In this document: piece by piece, positions 26,601-38,045 of the stretch
Position numbering within the stretch: position 1 is the stretch's first letter
How the letters are laid out: each line of letters begins with the position of its first letter
NCBI GenBank assembly: GCA_009760855.2
Contig: WPIO01000038.1
Location: forward strand, 3,122,501-3,186,500
DNA: 64,000 nucleotides
Direction: 5' to 3'
Source: Cristatella mucedo
Lineage: Eukaryota > Bryozoa > Phylactolaemata > Cristatellidae
Made by a program: the position numbers and the translations under genes
The notes under the pieces: generated by a model
Told to the model about the DNA's origin: nothing
Seen by the model: the letters and a program-made list of their open reading frames with translations, nothing else
The model's database searches: none

Positions 26601-26918
26601 TCCCGACTTGCGTCAGAACATCCACTGACCTGACCTGACCACATTTAAAAAGCATTTAAAAACACACATATTTAGGACAGCATTTAGTGGGTTCCTGTCA
26701 TTCGTCCCTATACGTGCTGACACTGTGCATGCTGCCACTGACCAAATTTGCATGCTGACCCTGTGCCTGTATTCCCTAACCATTTTGTTCATTTTGTTTA
26801 TCAATCATCATGTTACTCACCTATCAATTGCATTTCACTTTGCAGCAACTGTAAAGCGCCTAGAGAGAGATAGAGTTCTCTGAGGGCGCTTTATCAAGTG
26901 CATTATTATTATTATTAT
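23700..26918 (+). mobile_element. Near-complete LINE A ORF2 (endonuclease + reverse transcriptase), dead
   Basis: About 3.2 kb. The apurinic-like endonuclease begins ACLWNPRSMCNKPLVISDL at about 23,735. It continues at 24,131-24,727 (198 codons open) with YRPPG, GDFNVHFDN, HIKGHTLDQIFS and SDHMQISF, the expected L2/CR1 endonuclease motifs in order. The RT follows with LLPFLSKTLARIVADQL, FRANHS, LLDHSAAFDTIDH, then [14 protein letters not shown] at 25,812-25,853 and WMAASFLKLNDDKTNL. The C-terminal blocks, 3' UTR and att tail end near 26,918. The catalytic YADD is YAAD (25,821-25,832), and there are many stops and frameshifts plus a 115-bp insertion in the endonuclease. It is inactive, but it is the reference copy for the family here. 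Confidence 0.93.
23968..24082 (+). mobile_element. 115-bp LINE A tail inserted in the endonuclease of another LINE A
   Basis: The insert is the last ~100 bp of LINE A (ctttgcagcaaatgtaaagc ... gcgctttatcaagt plus att tail). It is flanked by a 7-bp direct repeat ttcaagc at 23,961-23,967 and 24,083-24,089. Removing it restores continuity of the host endonuclease reading, which supports target-primed insertion. Confidence 0.88.
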
Positions 26919-27474
26919 GAAGGTCGAGCATAGTCAATATATTAGATTCCACACTTAAAAAAGGATTTGAAGCAAGATATCAGGAAATTTAGCCCAGCAA
27001 TCGGTTAGCAATAAAGAAACGGCATTGTATTCTTTGAAGGCATTGGAACCTGGACCACATCTTTCAAACCGACCAGACCATAAAACGTACTTATCGTTAA
27101 GTTAGATCTTGCCGGCAGAATCATTTTGTCGAAGCGCCTCCCAAGCGATGACGTGGCTACTTATGGCCAAAATCTATTATGAGACTTACTATACTTTCTC
27201 TTTTTTCTCTCTTCGGACCTAAACAAAATCTTGTACATTTTATTTTGTCGATCCATGCCATAAAAAATTTAAGCTGCAAACATCATGTGAACACAAAAAT
27301 AAGATATAAGTAATACTAGTTTTCTAATTGCCGAATAAAGTACACAGAATGAGCGATATACGACTCAATTGGGAGACGACTTTGCATAACCAAGGTCTTG
27401 AAACATTGTCAAACTCATTGAGTTTTGTGCGATTTCAGTATCTACCTCTAAATATTAGATGACTTAACAAATTT
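26919..27474. other. No gene recognised
   Basis: AT-rich with dense stops and no repeat similarity noticed. Confidence 0.4.
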
Positions 27475-27612
27475 TTGTATAGCTGCAGAATAGCCTTAGC
27501 GGCTCTCACCATCACATGCAGTTGGCCACGTAATATCACCCTTGTTTAGCTTAGAACTCTCGACCTCGATCGTGGAGAGCCAGCGTCAGAACTCCCATAA
27601 AAATCACGGCCC
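27475..27612 (-). mobile_element. Degenerate tRNA-derived SINE
   Basis: Weak match in the right order: cagaatagccttagcggctc, a cagttggc segment, then gaactctcgacctcgatcg in place of the B box/stem. An old copy of the 9,636 family. Confidence 0.5.
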
Positions 27613-27714
27613 AATCCTGGCTAAATAACAGCAGTGCTTGGTGCCGATGTTAAAATATATGTGAAGCAATTCAAAACGTACTGCACCTCTTGTGCATGCG
27701 AACATACAGTTAGT

Positions 27715-28765
27715 GCAGTATACGTCATCAGCCTCATATCGCGTCCCAGCACCATTCAAGAAAGGCTGTAGTCAGGGCACTACTGTAGAAAGCAACACTA
27801 GATCAGGAGAACTTGAGCAAATTTCCAACCAGTCTTCCTGCTACCCCTCCTATCAAGTACACTAGACCGAGTCGTGGCAGATCGACCGAACTCATATATT
27901 AAAACTTCGAACCTTAGTAAGTTCTAGTCTGGTTTTAGAGCCAATCGCTTCACAGAATCAGCATCGCTTCGGGTGCACAATGAGCTACGTAGAAATGCAG
28001 ACTTAGTTTGAGTATCTTGGCTTGTTTTGCTTGATATGTTGGAAGCTTTGGATACTAACGATAACCAAGTCCTTCTTGAGCCCCTTTCATCCGGCCAGGT
28101 CATCACTGGCACTACACTGGGATGGTTCAGGTCTTATCTCAGCCAGCCGGAGACTTCAGGATATTGATGCAAATGAATAAAGATCATCCGTGGAATCTCT
28201 GGTATGTGGAGTACATCAGGGATCTGTGCCTGGTCCGGTTGTTTTCTCAGTTTATACTCTCCTTCGTGCCGATTTCATTACCAAGCACAATCTAGGCTTT
28301 CACTTCTATGCAGATGACACTCAGTTGTACCTTTGCTTTTATCCCTCCCAGCCCAATAACTCGCAAATACTCTCAACTCCCATGATAGCAGTATTGATAA
28401 CAGCCGTACAGGAATGGCAGCTACTTTTCTTAAATGTAATGATGACAAAACCAACTTACTAGCTACGGGAAAACCCAGTGCGATTCAGAAATTGAAAAGG
28501 CTAAAGCTCAAAATTGGCTCTGCCAGTATATCTCCTATTGAATGTGCAAGAAATCTAGGTGTCACGTTAAAAAGTTACCATTTTTAGACAACCACAGCAG
28601 CTCCACAATCGAGTCTGCCTACTTTCAGCTACATAACATTGCTGAAATTCAGGCTTGTTTAGATAAAGATACCACATCTACGTTGGTCCATGCATTCGTG
28701 ACATCCTGTCGTGTCTTCCGTAGCTCACTGCTTGCTAGCCTACCGGCATGTGCAATCAGGCGCTT
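27715..28765 (+). mobile_element. LINE A ORF2 fragment, 5' part of an A/B chimera
   Basis: Starts in the RT N-terminal region equivalent to 25,230 of the reference copy and includes FRANR-like, DTNDNQVL-like and [19 protein letters not shown] blocks. [14 protein letters not shown] retains an intact YADD. It then reads STLVHAFVTS and LASLPACAIRRLHL, where A similarity ends. Stops and frameshifts are present. Confidence 0.85.
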
Positions 28766-29115
28766 GCATCTAGCTTCCCATCTAGCTGAACTGCTGGGCC
28801 GGTTTCGGCCCCTTCATCTCCTCAGGTCCTCTATAGACCTTAAATTAGCTGTGTATTTTCTTACACGTAAAGACCGTTGGCTTTTAAAGAAGCTCTTTTT
28901 CTGAAAGTTCTAGACATTGGAACTCTCTTCCACAACTCCTATGCAGCGACAACTTCTTCCCTTCACTCGATCTTTACAGCCGTCATTAACTGGTACGTCT
29001 TTGCTACTCACTAGCTCAACGGCCCTGCGATGACCCAGCCAGGCTTCTCGATTTCTCTTGTCAGTGTCAGATGACGTCTGTGAGGTACCGTGAGCACTAC
29101 CGATGCCGATTTGGA
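28766..29115 (+). mobile_element. LINE B 3' segment fused to LINE A
   Basis: Immediately after the A segment, in the same strand and frame, the sequence becomes B: SHLAELLGRFRPLHLLRSS, LKLAV, then wnSLPQ-like and tactcactagctcaac blocks, fading near 29,115 before the B tail. One 120-codon frame (28,542-28,904) crosses the junction. Confidence 0.8.
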
Positions 29116-29179
29116 CATACGCTAGTTTGAGTTATTGGAAGCTCTCAAATATAAAACTTACTTTTCCTTATTCACTTGT

Positions 29180-29470
29180 AGATAGTAATAATAATAATAT
29201 TAGCAATACATTTATTAAAACACCCTCGGATAACTCAATCTCTTTCAAGGCATTTTACAATTGCTGGAAAGGAAGCATGATCGAACGGTTAGTGGTAGCA
29301 TGCTTAATAAACTAGCATGCTTAATAAACAAGAACAACATTGTTAGGGTGACATGCACAGGGTCAGCATGAAAGTGTGGTTAGTGGCAGCATGCAACAGA
29401 GTCAGCATGCCAAAATGCATAAAGGATGAATCACAGGGATACACTAAATGCTACCGTAAATAGATGCTTT
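29180..29470 (-). mobile_element. LINE A 3' fragment
   Basis: Has an att-type tail, the complement of the gagaactcaatctcttt block (here gataactcaatctctttc) and the 3' UTR with repeated agcatgc phrases. A short internal duplication, catgcttaataaac, is specific to this copy. Confidence 0.82.
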
Positions 29471-30085
29471 ATATAAGTGAATTAGTATTTCAATGCAATT
29501 TACTGGTTATAAGCCCTCTTTGTCAAACTTTTGGGTCAGATAATGGACAGGGGGCTTATACATGGGAGCTTACTCTTTCCACTGGTCAGGTGTGTGAGTG
29601 GTTGACGAAGGCTTGAAACAGCACACAATAAGAGGTTATACTAAGAGCTTTCAACAAGTGAGAAACTCTATACGAAATGAACTGAGAGAAAGATGACTCG
29701 TAATCAGTCTGTGAAGAGACTGACGGTGACTTTGATGGTAACAAAGTCGCCGACAAAGTTCAATAATGATATAATCCAGAGAGATTCAAGCCAGTGAGTG
29801 ATATGAACAAGGATGATGGAGTGGATATCATTACCATTACTGATGCAGAGGGTGGTGATAGTGACACGAGTAATTATTATGAGTTTTAACATAGTTCAGT
29901 TCGTCCAGTTATCAAATAAAAATATTTTTATTCCGAAAAATTCCGAAAAAATCATTCCTGATGCAGAGGGATAGTGATACGAGTCATCATTATGCGTTTT
30001 AACAAGTCATTTTAATAAGTCATTATAATGCGTTTAGTTTATTCGGTTATCGAATAAAAATATTCTCATTCCGAAAACGGTTCTT
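29471..30085. other. AT-rich unit with a ~110-bp imperfect tandem duplication
   Basis: Segments 29,838-29,940 and 29,958-30,080 share ctgatgcagagggwwrgtga ... cgag ... attatgmgttttaac ... atcraataaaaatattytyattccgaaaa. In the first, a broken plus frame ends DAEGGDSDTSNYYEF then stop, an acidic tail of the kind found in some pogo/Tigger-type transposases. This may be a DNA transposon remnant. The assignment is a guess. Confidence 0.35.
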
Positions 30086-30380
30086 AATTTGGGGGTTACC
30101 TCAGAAGATAGGCTAACTATATCGGTCGGCTGTCAAATGTTCCACGTGAAAGGTAGCAACCGGTCTACAGAGCGGGTCGCAGGCGTAGAAGTACAAGCCC
30201 AAGAACTGCAGCATCTCGTGCTGAGCCCCTTCTCGGCTGCAATGCCCTGGCGGTCTCTTGAAAGACCATCTGGGTAAACATATTTTTCGAAAAATAACAC
30301 TTTGAAACAGCAAGTTGCCTCTGCGGAAATCTTGCATCCAGTTACACTAGGTTGCTTCCGGTTGCTCTAGCATGGGACGA
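30086..30380. other. No gene recognised
   Basis: Short moderate-GC stretch with open frames on both strands and no motif. Confidence 0.35.
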
Positions 30381-30700
30381 CTGTAATGTAATGTATCTCC
30401 GTCATTAACTCCACAAAGTCATTAAGACCATGTGGGTGTTACGCAGGAGAGTTTTGTATAGCACACTCACAGCCTAAGCGGCTTTGGGAAGCATTCGGTA
30501 GCCAACAGACTTCGTCTCACCCAACAAAGAGAAAGTGGTAAGCAGCAGAGTCAGGAGAGCAGTTGAGGTAGTGAGTAGCATGGAAGCAGCAGCTCAAGAC
30601 CGCTGAAAAAATATGTGCCATAGTCGGCAGCAGGAGAGTAGTTGTCGTTACGTAAGAATTGTGGAGGCGAGTTACACAGCCTAGGACCTGCAGAGAGTAA
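30381..30700 (-). mobile_element. LINE B 3' fragment
   Basis: The tail tgtaatgtaatgtatctccg is followed by the complement of aactctcctgcgtaacaccc, the tactcactacctcaactgct region and the WNS region. It is truncated near 30,700. Confidence 0.88.
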
Positions 30701-30974
30701 ATGCTTTGCTATTCCCCACTGGGTCGGTCACTTGTCAAGCTTAGGAATTTATGTTTATTACCCTTGATATGTATGTATATTTGTATTCTGATCCTTTCAT
30801 CACTCTTTGAGGAAAGCCATTAGTGTGCTTTCGGAGGGTGAGCTAAATCCCATTGGGTGGGGCATAACTCTCAAACTCATTCACCACTCCCCTAATAGGC
30901 TGTCTCAGGCTCAAGGATTCATAAGTATTTGCTTCTTTTCATCAAAACACTTAGTGCGCACATGTGATTGTTTT
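30701..30974. other. No gene recognised
   Basis: No similarity noticed. Confidence 0.35.
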
Positions 30975-31032
30975 GTATTGTAATACATCTCCGTCTGTTA
31001 CTCCGCATAACCACAAATATTACGTGGCTGTT
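30975..31032 (-). mobile_element. LINE B tail stub (~58 bp)
   Basis: tgtaatacatctccgtctgt followed by the complement of the last bases of B, ending at ttacgtggctgttat, where LINE A begins at once. Confidence 0.65.
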
Positions 31033-31033
31033 A

Positions 31034-31672
31034 TAATAATAACAAGAATGATAATAAAAATAGTACTATATTTGATAAGGCACCCTCAAAGAAATTAATC
31101 TCTCTCTCTAGGTGCTTTACATTTGCTGCAAAGGAATCAGGATCCAATAATTGGTAGTAGCATGCTCAAAAAACCACAAGAATAACATGGTTAGGGGTGA
31201 CAAGCACAGGGTAAGCTTGCAAGGGTGGTTACTGGCAGCATGCACAGTGCCAGCATGCATAAGTACATAAAGGACGAATCGCAATTACCCACTAAATGCT
31301 GTCATAAATAGGTGCATCTAAATGTTTTTTTAATGTGGTCAAGTCAGGGGATTTCATGACGCAAGTCTGAAGTCAGTTCCGGGTTTTGTGGGTATACGAA
31401 CTAAAGGCACGGTTTCTAACAGATTTCAGGTCTGCACGATGTATAGGTAAACAGTTCGATTACGAAATTGGGTGGTACTATACTAGTGGAGGAGTAGATG
31501 TTATACCTAGGCCGGAGCCCAAGAAGGAAGGAACCTTAAAATGGGCAGCGACATCTTGAAGGCGATGCGTTACTTGACTATTAGATAGTGCAGGTAGGCG
31601 AAGAATGGAGTGATGTGGCAGCTGCTTCGCTCACGACAGACAAGCCTAGCTGCAGAGTTATGCATCAACCGT
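31034..31672 (-). mobile_element. LINE A 3' fragment abutting a LINE B stub
   Basis: Has an att-type tail, the A terminal block, the 3' UTR with atggttaggggtgacaagca, then degraded ORF2 C-terminus up to the RLVCRERS-equivalent (cgctcacgacagacaagcct) and ctgcagagttatgc. Confidence 0.85.
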
Positions 31673-32445
31673 AATCTTTATTCGTTCACATCAGCTCCAA
31701 CTTGCAATGCATGCTAGCAGCAGTAGCTGAACGTCCAAAAGTGATGCTTGAGTGGTTCACAGGCTCGAACGCTAACTGTCTCCACATGCACCAGCCAGAC
31801 TTAAAATCGACAATCGCAGCAAAAATCAGTCAATGTAGACAGCATGATAATTGCAAAGTCCATCATAAGCACTCTAATCAGGCATAACAAACAACATACA
31901 CCGTTAATAGACGCAAAATATGCAAATCATTTAAGTACACAAAGAACAGAGGGATTACTCAGGAGCAGACTTGTTATTTCCTTTCATGCCGCGTCATATA
32001 AGTAACAGTCGAAATTTCAGTTTAAAGAATTCTATGATCGCCTTCCAGATGTATTTTCATACCTGTCCACAGCCGCAGAATTAGACGAAGTCCTCAACAC
32101 GTCCTACAATGAAAAATGCCGGAACGGGTAGAGTCACCATTTTCGTTGCGAACTGACAAATGAAAATAAAGTAATGGAATATAATTGATAGACGAAGGAG
32201 GCAATGCAAAAACAACACTTTATTCTCGGTCGGCCTGAAGCTTTTTCCCTCAAAATTTACCGAAAGGCTAGCAATAAACTACAACCAAACAGCCTTGTAT
32301 CATAGCCACTTAATTATCTGGCCGTTATTGCCGCCTAACAAAATAATTGAAACCACAACTTTTTAATATAAAGCTTGCAATTACGCGTTTTAGACCACAA
32401 ACATGAGCCGATACAAAGTAGTACTTGAAGAATAGTATACCAGCC
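31673..32445. other. No gene recognised
   Basis: AT-rich. The plus frame 31,702-31,887 has no motif. Confidence 0.4.
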
Positions 32446-32594
32446 ACGTGCAATGCACACAGCTTGGTAAGGCGATTACTTCACCCGACCTTGGACCCAG
32501 TGTCTGGGTTCAAATCAGGCGGCTGGCGATCCTTTATGATGACGGTGGTAATAGCTGTAAAAGCTTTTCTGGCGCTATAGAACGAGGCTGGCAT
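32446..32594 (+). mobile_element. tRNA-derived SINE at the satellite boundary
   Basis: Plus-strand copy: cttggtaaggcgattactt, B box gggttcaaatcag, then ggcgatcctttatgatgacg and gtaaaagcttttctggcgct, matching the SINE tail in order. It ends (gaacgaggctgg) exactly where the satellite monomers begin. Confidence 0.75.
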
Positions 32595-34981
32595 GAGCTC
32601 TCCAGTGTGTTCCGTGTACAGGCGTGTAAATATGTAAGGTACTGTGATCAAGGCTGGCATGAGCCGTCAGACCGTCTTCTGTTTACAGGCATGTAAATAC
32701 TGGGGTATTCTCGAGCCTGAAAATTTCAGACTACAGCTGCATTGCTACATTGGGTGCCGAGAACATGGCTTAACCTGAGAAATCTGGTTGCTAGGCAGAT
32801 GTGCTTGTAGGGTGAAAGACCTGACCGGCTCGAACTCACGTTTCAACATTTTATCAACATAACGATGTCCGCCACGACACCATAAGTTGAAATGATCATG
32901 GCTGGCGTGAGCTCTCAGAGCGTTTCCTGTTTACAGGCATGTAAATACCGGGAAATTCATGAGCCTGAATATTTCGGCCTGTCACTGCAATGCTAAAATC
33001 CAAGGCCAAGAACCAGACTTACCAAAGAAATATGGTTTCTAGGCATTGATGCTGGTGTGGCCAAATGCCCGACCGACATGAGCTCACGATTAAATATTTT
33101 ATCGAACCGGACGGTATCCTCATCGACATCTCAAAGAAAAATGATCATGGCTGGCTTGAGCCGTCAGCTCGTCGTCCGCTTACAGGCATGTAAATACTGG
33201 GGTATTCTTGAGCCAGAATATTTCGGACTACTGCTGCCTTGTTCGCAACCAGCGCCAAGAACATGGCTTAACCTGTTAAATCTGGTTGTTAGTCAGAGAT
33301 GCCGGTTGGTCCAAGCTTTATGGCGACATGAGCTCACAACTAAAGATTTTACTAACCCATATGATGTCCTCCACGACACCACAAGGTAAAATGATCATGG
33401 CCGTCGTGAACCGTCGGAGCATGTTCCGTTTACAGGCAAGTAGATACTGGGGTATACTCGAGCCTGGATATTTCGGATTACAGCTGGATTTCGAACATCC
33501 GGTCCCAAGAACCTGACTAAACACACAAATCTGGTTGCTAGACAAAAATGCTGGTGGGGACCGAACGCCTTACCGACATGAGCTTATGACGAAATATTTT
33601 ACCAACACAACGACGTCGTCCATGAGTCCTCAAGGTTAAATGATCAAGGCTGGCATGAACCGTCAGAGCATATTCCGTTTACAGGCATCCAAATTCTGGG
33701 GTATTCTCGAGCCTGAACATTTCGGATTACAGCTGGATTGCTAACATCTGGTCTCGAAAACCTGACTAAACAAACAAATCTGGTATCCAGTCAAAGATGC
33801 TGTGGGGCGAAACACCTTACCGACAAGAGCATACGACTGAATGCTTTACCAAACCAATTGATGTCCTCCACGATACCTCAAGGTTGAATGATCGAGGCTG
33901 GCATGAACCGTTAGAGCATCTTCCGTTTACAGGCATGTACATACTGGGGTATTTATGAGCCTGAACATTTCGGACTACAGCTGCATTGTTCACAGCCAGC
34001 GCCGAGAACATGGCTTAACCAGAGAAATCTGGTTGCTCCTCAGAGATTCCAGGGGGGGGGGCCGAAAGCGCTAACTACATGAGCACACGGCAAAATATTT
34101 TACCAACCCAAATGATGTCCTCAGTGAGGCCATGAGGTAAAATGATCATGGCCTGAGCTATCGGAGCATATTCCGTTTACAGGCACGTAGATAATTGGGT
34201 TTTCTCGAGCGTGAATATTTTGGATTACAGCTGGATTGGTAGCCCACGGTCCCAAGAACCAGACTCAACAAACAAATCTGGATTTCGGGCAAAGATACTG
34301 GTTGCGGCGATACGCCTTACAGATATGAGCTGATGACATAATATTTGACCAACTCAAATGATGTCCTCAACGACACCTCAAGGTTGAATGATCAAGGCTG
34401 GCGTGCATCGTCAGTGTCTTCACTTTAAAGGCATGTTAATACTGGGATATTCTCGAGCCTGAATATTTCGGATTACAGCTGGATTGCTAACATCCGGTCC
34501 CAAGAAACTGACTTAACTAACAATTCTAGTCGCCAGTCAGAGATGCTATGGGGGCGAAACGCCTTACCAACAAGAGCCTATGAGTAATTGTTTTAGCAAC
34601 CTAAATAATATCCTTCAGGACACCTCAAGGCTAAATTATTGAGGCAGGTGTGAATCGTCAGAGCGTCCTCAGTTTACAGGCGTGCAAATTCTGGGGTATG
34701 CTTGAGCCTGAACATTGTGGATTACAGCTGGATAGCTGACATCCGGTACCAAAAACCGGACTTGACAAGCAAAACTGCTTGCTAGTCAAAGATGCTGGTG
34801 GAACCAAGCTGCTTAGCGACATGAGCTGACAACTAAATAATCAACCAACCTAAAATGAAATCCTCGACGACATATCGGGGCTAAATTAGCAAGGCTTGTT
34901 TGAACTGTCAGAGAGTCTTCAGTTTACATGCCTGCAATTTCTGGGGTATTCTCGAGCCTGAATATTTCGGATTACAGCTGG
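32595..34981 (+). repeat. ~249-bp satellite array, left block
   Basis: The landmark tttacaggcatgtaaatact, or close variants, recurs at about 32,681, 32,931, 33,177, 33,428, 33,678, 33,926, 34,176, 34,424, 34,672 and 34,921, giving a period of 248-250 bp. Each unit also carries ggtattctcgagcctgaata and a gtcctccacgac-like block. Units are diverged, so the array is not newly amplified. Confidence 0.95.
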
Positions 34982-36133
34982 TCTCAGACATGAGAAGGGT
35001 CACCTGTGGAGTCCCTCAAGGGTCTGTACAGACACAACCTCTGGGAAAAGTGATTAAGGCCCATGGAATAGGATATCACTTCTATGCTGACGATACTCAG
35101 TTGTATTTGTCATTTAAACCGTCGGAATCTGCTGCAGCAACTGAGAAACTGAATGCTTGCCTTGCCGATGTTTGATCCTGGATGTCGTAAAACTTCCTGA
35201 AATTAAATGATGATAAAACCAAACTGCTTCTCATAGGACACCTTAAGCGTGTGGCTGGATTAAAAGGCTTTGCTGTTCTAATAGGTGATGCTATTGTGCG
35301 ACCTTCACCACGTGCTCGTAGTCTAGGTGTCGTGTTCGACAGCTGCCTCAATTTCAAAAGCTTCATTCAGAAGACTGCCTCAACAGCTAGCCATCACATC
35401 CGATCCCTATCCAAGGTTAGAAGCTGTCTCCCACGGTGGCTTGTAAAATATTTAACTAGCTCTTTAGTTCTGTCTCGGCTTGATTATTGTAATTCCCTTT
35501 TGGCTGGGCTACCAAAGAAAGCTATTATGCCACTACAGCGGACTATGAATATGGCTGCAAGGCTGGCCTTCAAGTCCCAGTGGTTTGAGCACGTTTCACC
35601 TTTGCTGGAAGAGCTAGGATGGTTGCCGGTTGAGCAAAGGATAAAGAGCAAAGTTCTTACGCTGACGCACAAGGCCAGCCACGGATTGGCTCCTTCATAC
35701 CTAGCTGAACTGCTGCATCCGTTTCAGCCTGTTCGCGCCCTCAGGTCCTGTGTGGACAAAAAATTAGCTGTCCCATTCCTCCGCTTAAAGACAGTTGGCG
35801 ACAGAAGCTTTAGCTCTGCAGGTCCTAGACTGTGGAACTCGCTTCCACAATTCTTACGCAACGACATCTACTCTCCAACTGCCGACTATGGCACATCTTT
35901 TTCAGCGGTCCTGAACTGCTACTTCTATGCTACTCACTACCTCAACTGCTCTCCTAACTCTGCTATGCTTCCCACTTTCTCTTTGTTGCGTGAGACGAAG
36001 TCTGTTGGCTACCGAATGCGTACCGAAAGCCGCTTAGGCTGTGAGTTAGCTATACGAAACTCTCCTGCGTAACACCCACATGGTCTTTATTACTTAGTGG
36101 AGTTACTGACGGAGATACATTACATTACATTAC
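34982..36133 (+). mobile_element. LINE B copy inserted in the satellite
   Basis: 5'-truncated at the RT block [10 protein letters not shown]. About 25-30 bp after GVPQGSV are missing, so motif LGPLLF is lost, but [17 protein letters not shown] follows intact at 35,081-35,130. An open frame of 273 codons (35,251-36,072) covers the C-terminal half, including LSRLDYCNSLLAGLPKKAIM, ELGWLPVEQRIKSKVLTLTH, LKTVGDRSFSSAGPRLWNSL and the terminal CELAIRNSPA, stopping just before the acattacattacatt tail. It is the best preserved B copy and the type sequence for the family. Confidence 0.95.
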
Positions 36134-38045
36134 ATTGCAAACATCTGGTCCCAAGAACTTGACTTAACAAACAGTTCTAGTCGCCAGGCAGAGATGCTGT
36201 GCGGGCGATACGCTTTACCAACAGGAACTGAAGACTGATTGTTTTACCAACCCAAATGACGTCCTTCACGACAAATCGACGCTTAATTATCAATTCTGGC
36301 TTGAATCGTCAGAGCGTCTTCAATTTACAGGCGTGCAAATTTTCGGGTTTTCTCGAGCCGGAATATTTTGGATTACAGCTGGATTGCTAGCATCCAGTCC
36401 CAAAAACATGACTTAACAATCAAATCTGGTTGCTAGTCAGAGATGCCAGTGGGGCTAAGCTCCTTAGTGACATGAGCTGACAACTAACTACTACACCAAC
36501 CCAAAAGATGTCCTCCACGAGACCTCAAGGCCAAATTATTAAGGCTGGTTTGAACTGTCAGAGTGTCTTCAGTTGACATGCCTGCAATTTCCGGGGTATT
36601 CTCGATCCTGAATATATTGGATTACAGTTGGATTGCTAACATCCATTCTCAAGAACCTGACTTAACAAACAAATCTAGTCACCAGGCAGGGATGTTGTGC
36701 AGGCGAAACACCTTACCGACAAGAGCTTACGACTCATTGTTATACCAACCCAATTAATGTCCTCCAGGACACCTCAAGGCTAAATGATTAAGGCTGGCGT
36801 GAATCGTCAGAGCGTCTTCAGTTTACAGGCTTGCAAATTCTGGGGTATTCTCGAGCCTGAATGTTTTGGATTACAGTTGGATTGCTAACTTCCAGTCTCA
36901 AGAACCTTACTTCACAAACAAATCTAGTCGCCAGGCAGAGATGATGTGCAACCCAAACGTCTTACCGACAGGAGCTGACAACTATGTTTTGCCAACCCAA
37001 ATGATGTCCTTCACGACACATAAATGCCTAATTATCAAGGCTGGCTTGAATCGTCTTCAGTTTACAGGCGTGCAAATTCTGCGGTATTATTGAGCCTGAA
37101 CATTGTGGGTTACAGCTGGATAGCTGACATCCGGTCCCAAGAACCAGACCTAACAATCAAAACCGCTTGCTAGTCAGAGATGCAGGTGGGGCCAAGCTTT
37201 TCAGCGACATGAGCTGACAACTAAATTCTTCACCAACGCAAATGGTATCCTCTTGACAGCTCCAGGCTAAATTATCAAGGCCGATGTGAACCGTCAGAGA
37301 GTTTTCAGTTTACATGCCTGCAAATTCTGGGGTATTCTCGAGCCTGAATATTTCGGATTACAGCTGGATCGCTATCATCTGGTCCCAAGAACTTGACTTA
37401 ACAACCTAATGAAGTCGCCAGAGATGCTCTTGAGCCGAAACGTCTTTCCGGCAAGAGCTTACGACTAGTTGTTTTACCAACCCAAATAACGTCCTCCAGG
37501 ATTCGTCAAGGCTAAATTAGCGAGGCAGGCGTGATTCGTCCGAGCGTCCGCAGTTTACAGGCGTGCAAATTCTGGGCTATTCTCGAGCCTGAACATTGTG
37601 GATTACGCCTGGATTGCTAACATCCGGTCCCAAGAACCTGACTTAACAAGCAAAACTGCTTGCTTGTCAGAGATGCCAGTGGGGCCAAGCTCCTTAGCGA
37701 CATGAGTCGACAATTAAATACGTCACCAACCAAAATGATGTCCTCCACGAAACCTCAAGGCTAAATAATCAAGGCTGGCGTAAACCATCAGAGTGTCTTC
37801 AGTTTACTGGCATGCAAACACTGAGCTATTCTCGAGCCTGAACATTTCGGATTACTGCTGGATTGCTAACATCTAGTGCCAAGAACCTTACAGAACGTCA
37901 GAAACTATGTCTCTAGGCACATATGGCGTTTGGGCCAATTGCCTGACTGACATGAGCTTACGATTAAGAATTTATTCTTAATCGATTGACGTCCTTAGCG
38001 ACACCTCATGGTGAGTGACCATGCCTGGCATGAGCTATGGTTACG
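36134..38045 (+). repeat. ~249-bp satellite array, right block
   Basis: Continues the interrupted monomer with caaacatctggtcccaagaa. Landmarks lie at about 36,322, 36,571, 36,820, 37,058, 37,308, 37,554 and 37,801. Subtracting the LINE, the array keeps the same phase across the insertion (34,921 to 36,322 is one LINE plus ~249 bp). Units with catgcctgcaa (34,921; 36,571; 37,308) alternate with gcgtgcaaattct units, hinting at a higher-order pattern. Confidence 0.93.

Noticed and set aside
33057-33516. Overlapping frames of 110 and 76 codons in the satellite
   Set aside because: They arise because the ~249-bp unit preserves frame across monomers; most monomers have stops in the same frame.
32595-38045. 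CRISPR-like array
   Set aside because: Units are ~249 bp and diverged with no short identical repeat plus unique spacer structure; it is a eukaryotic satellite.
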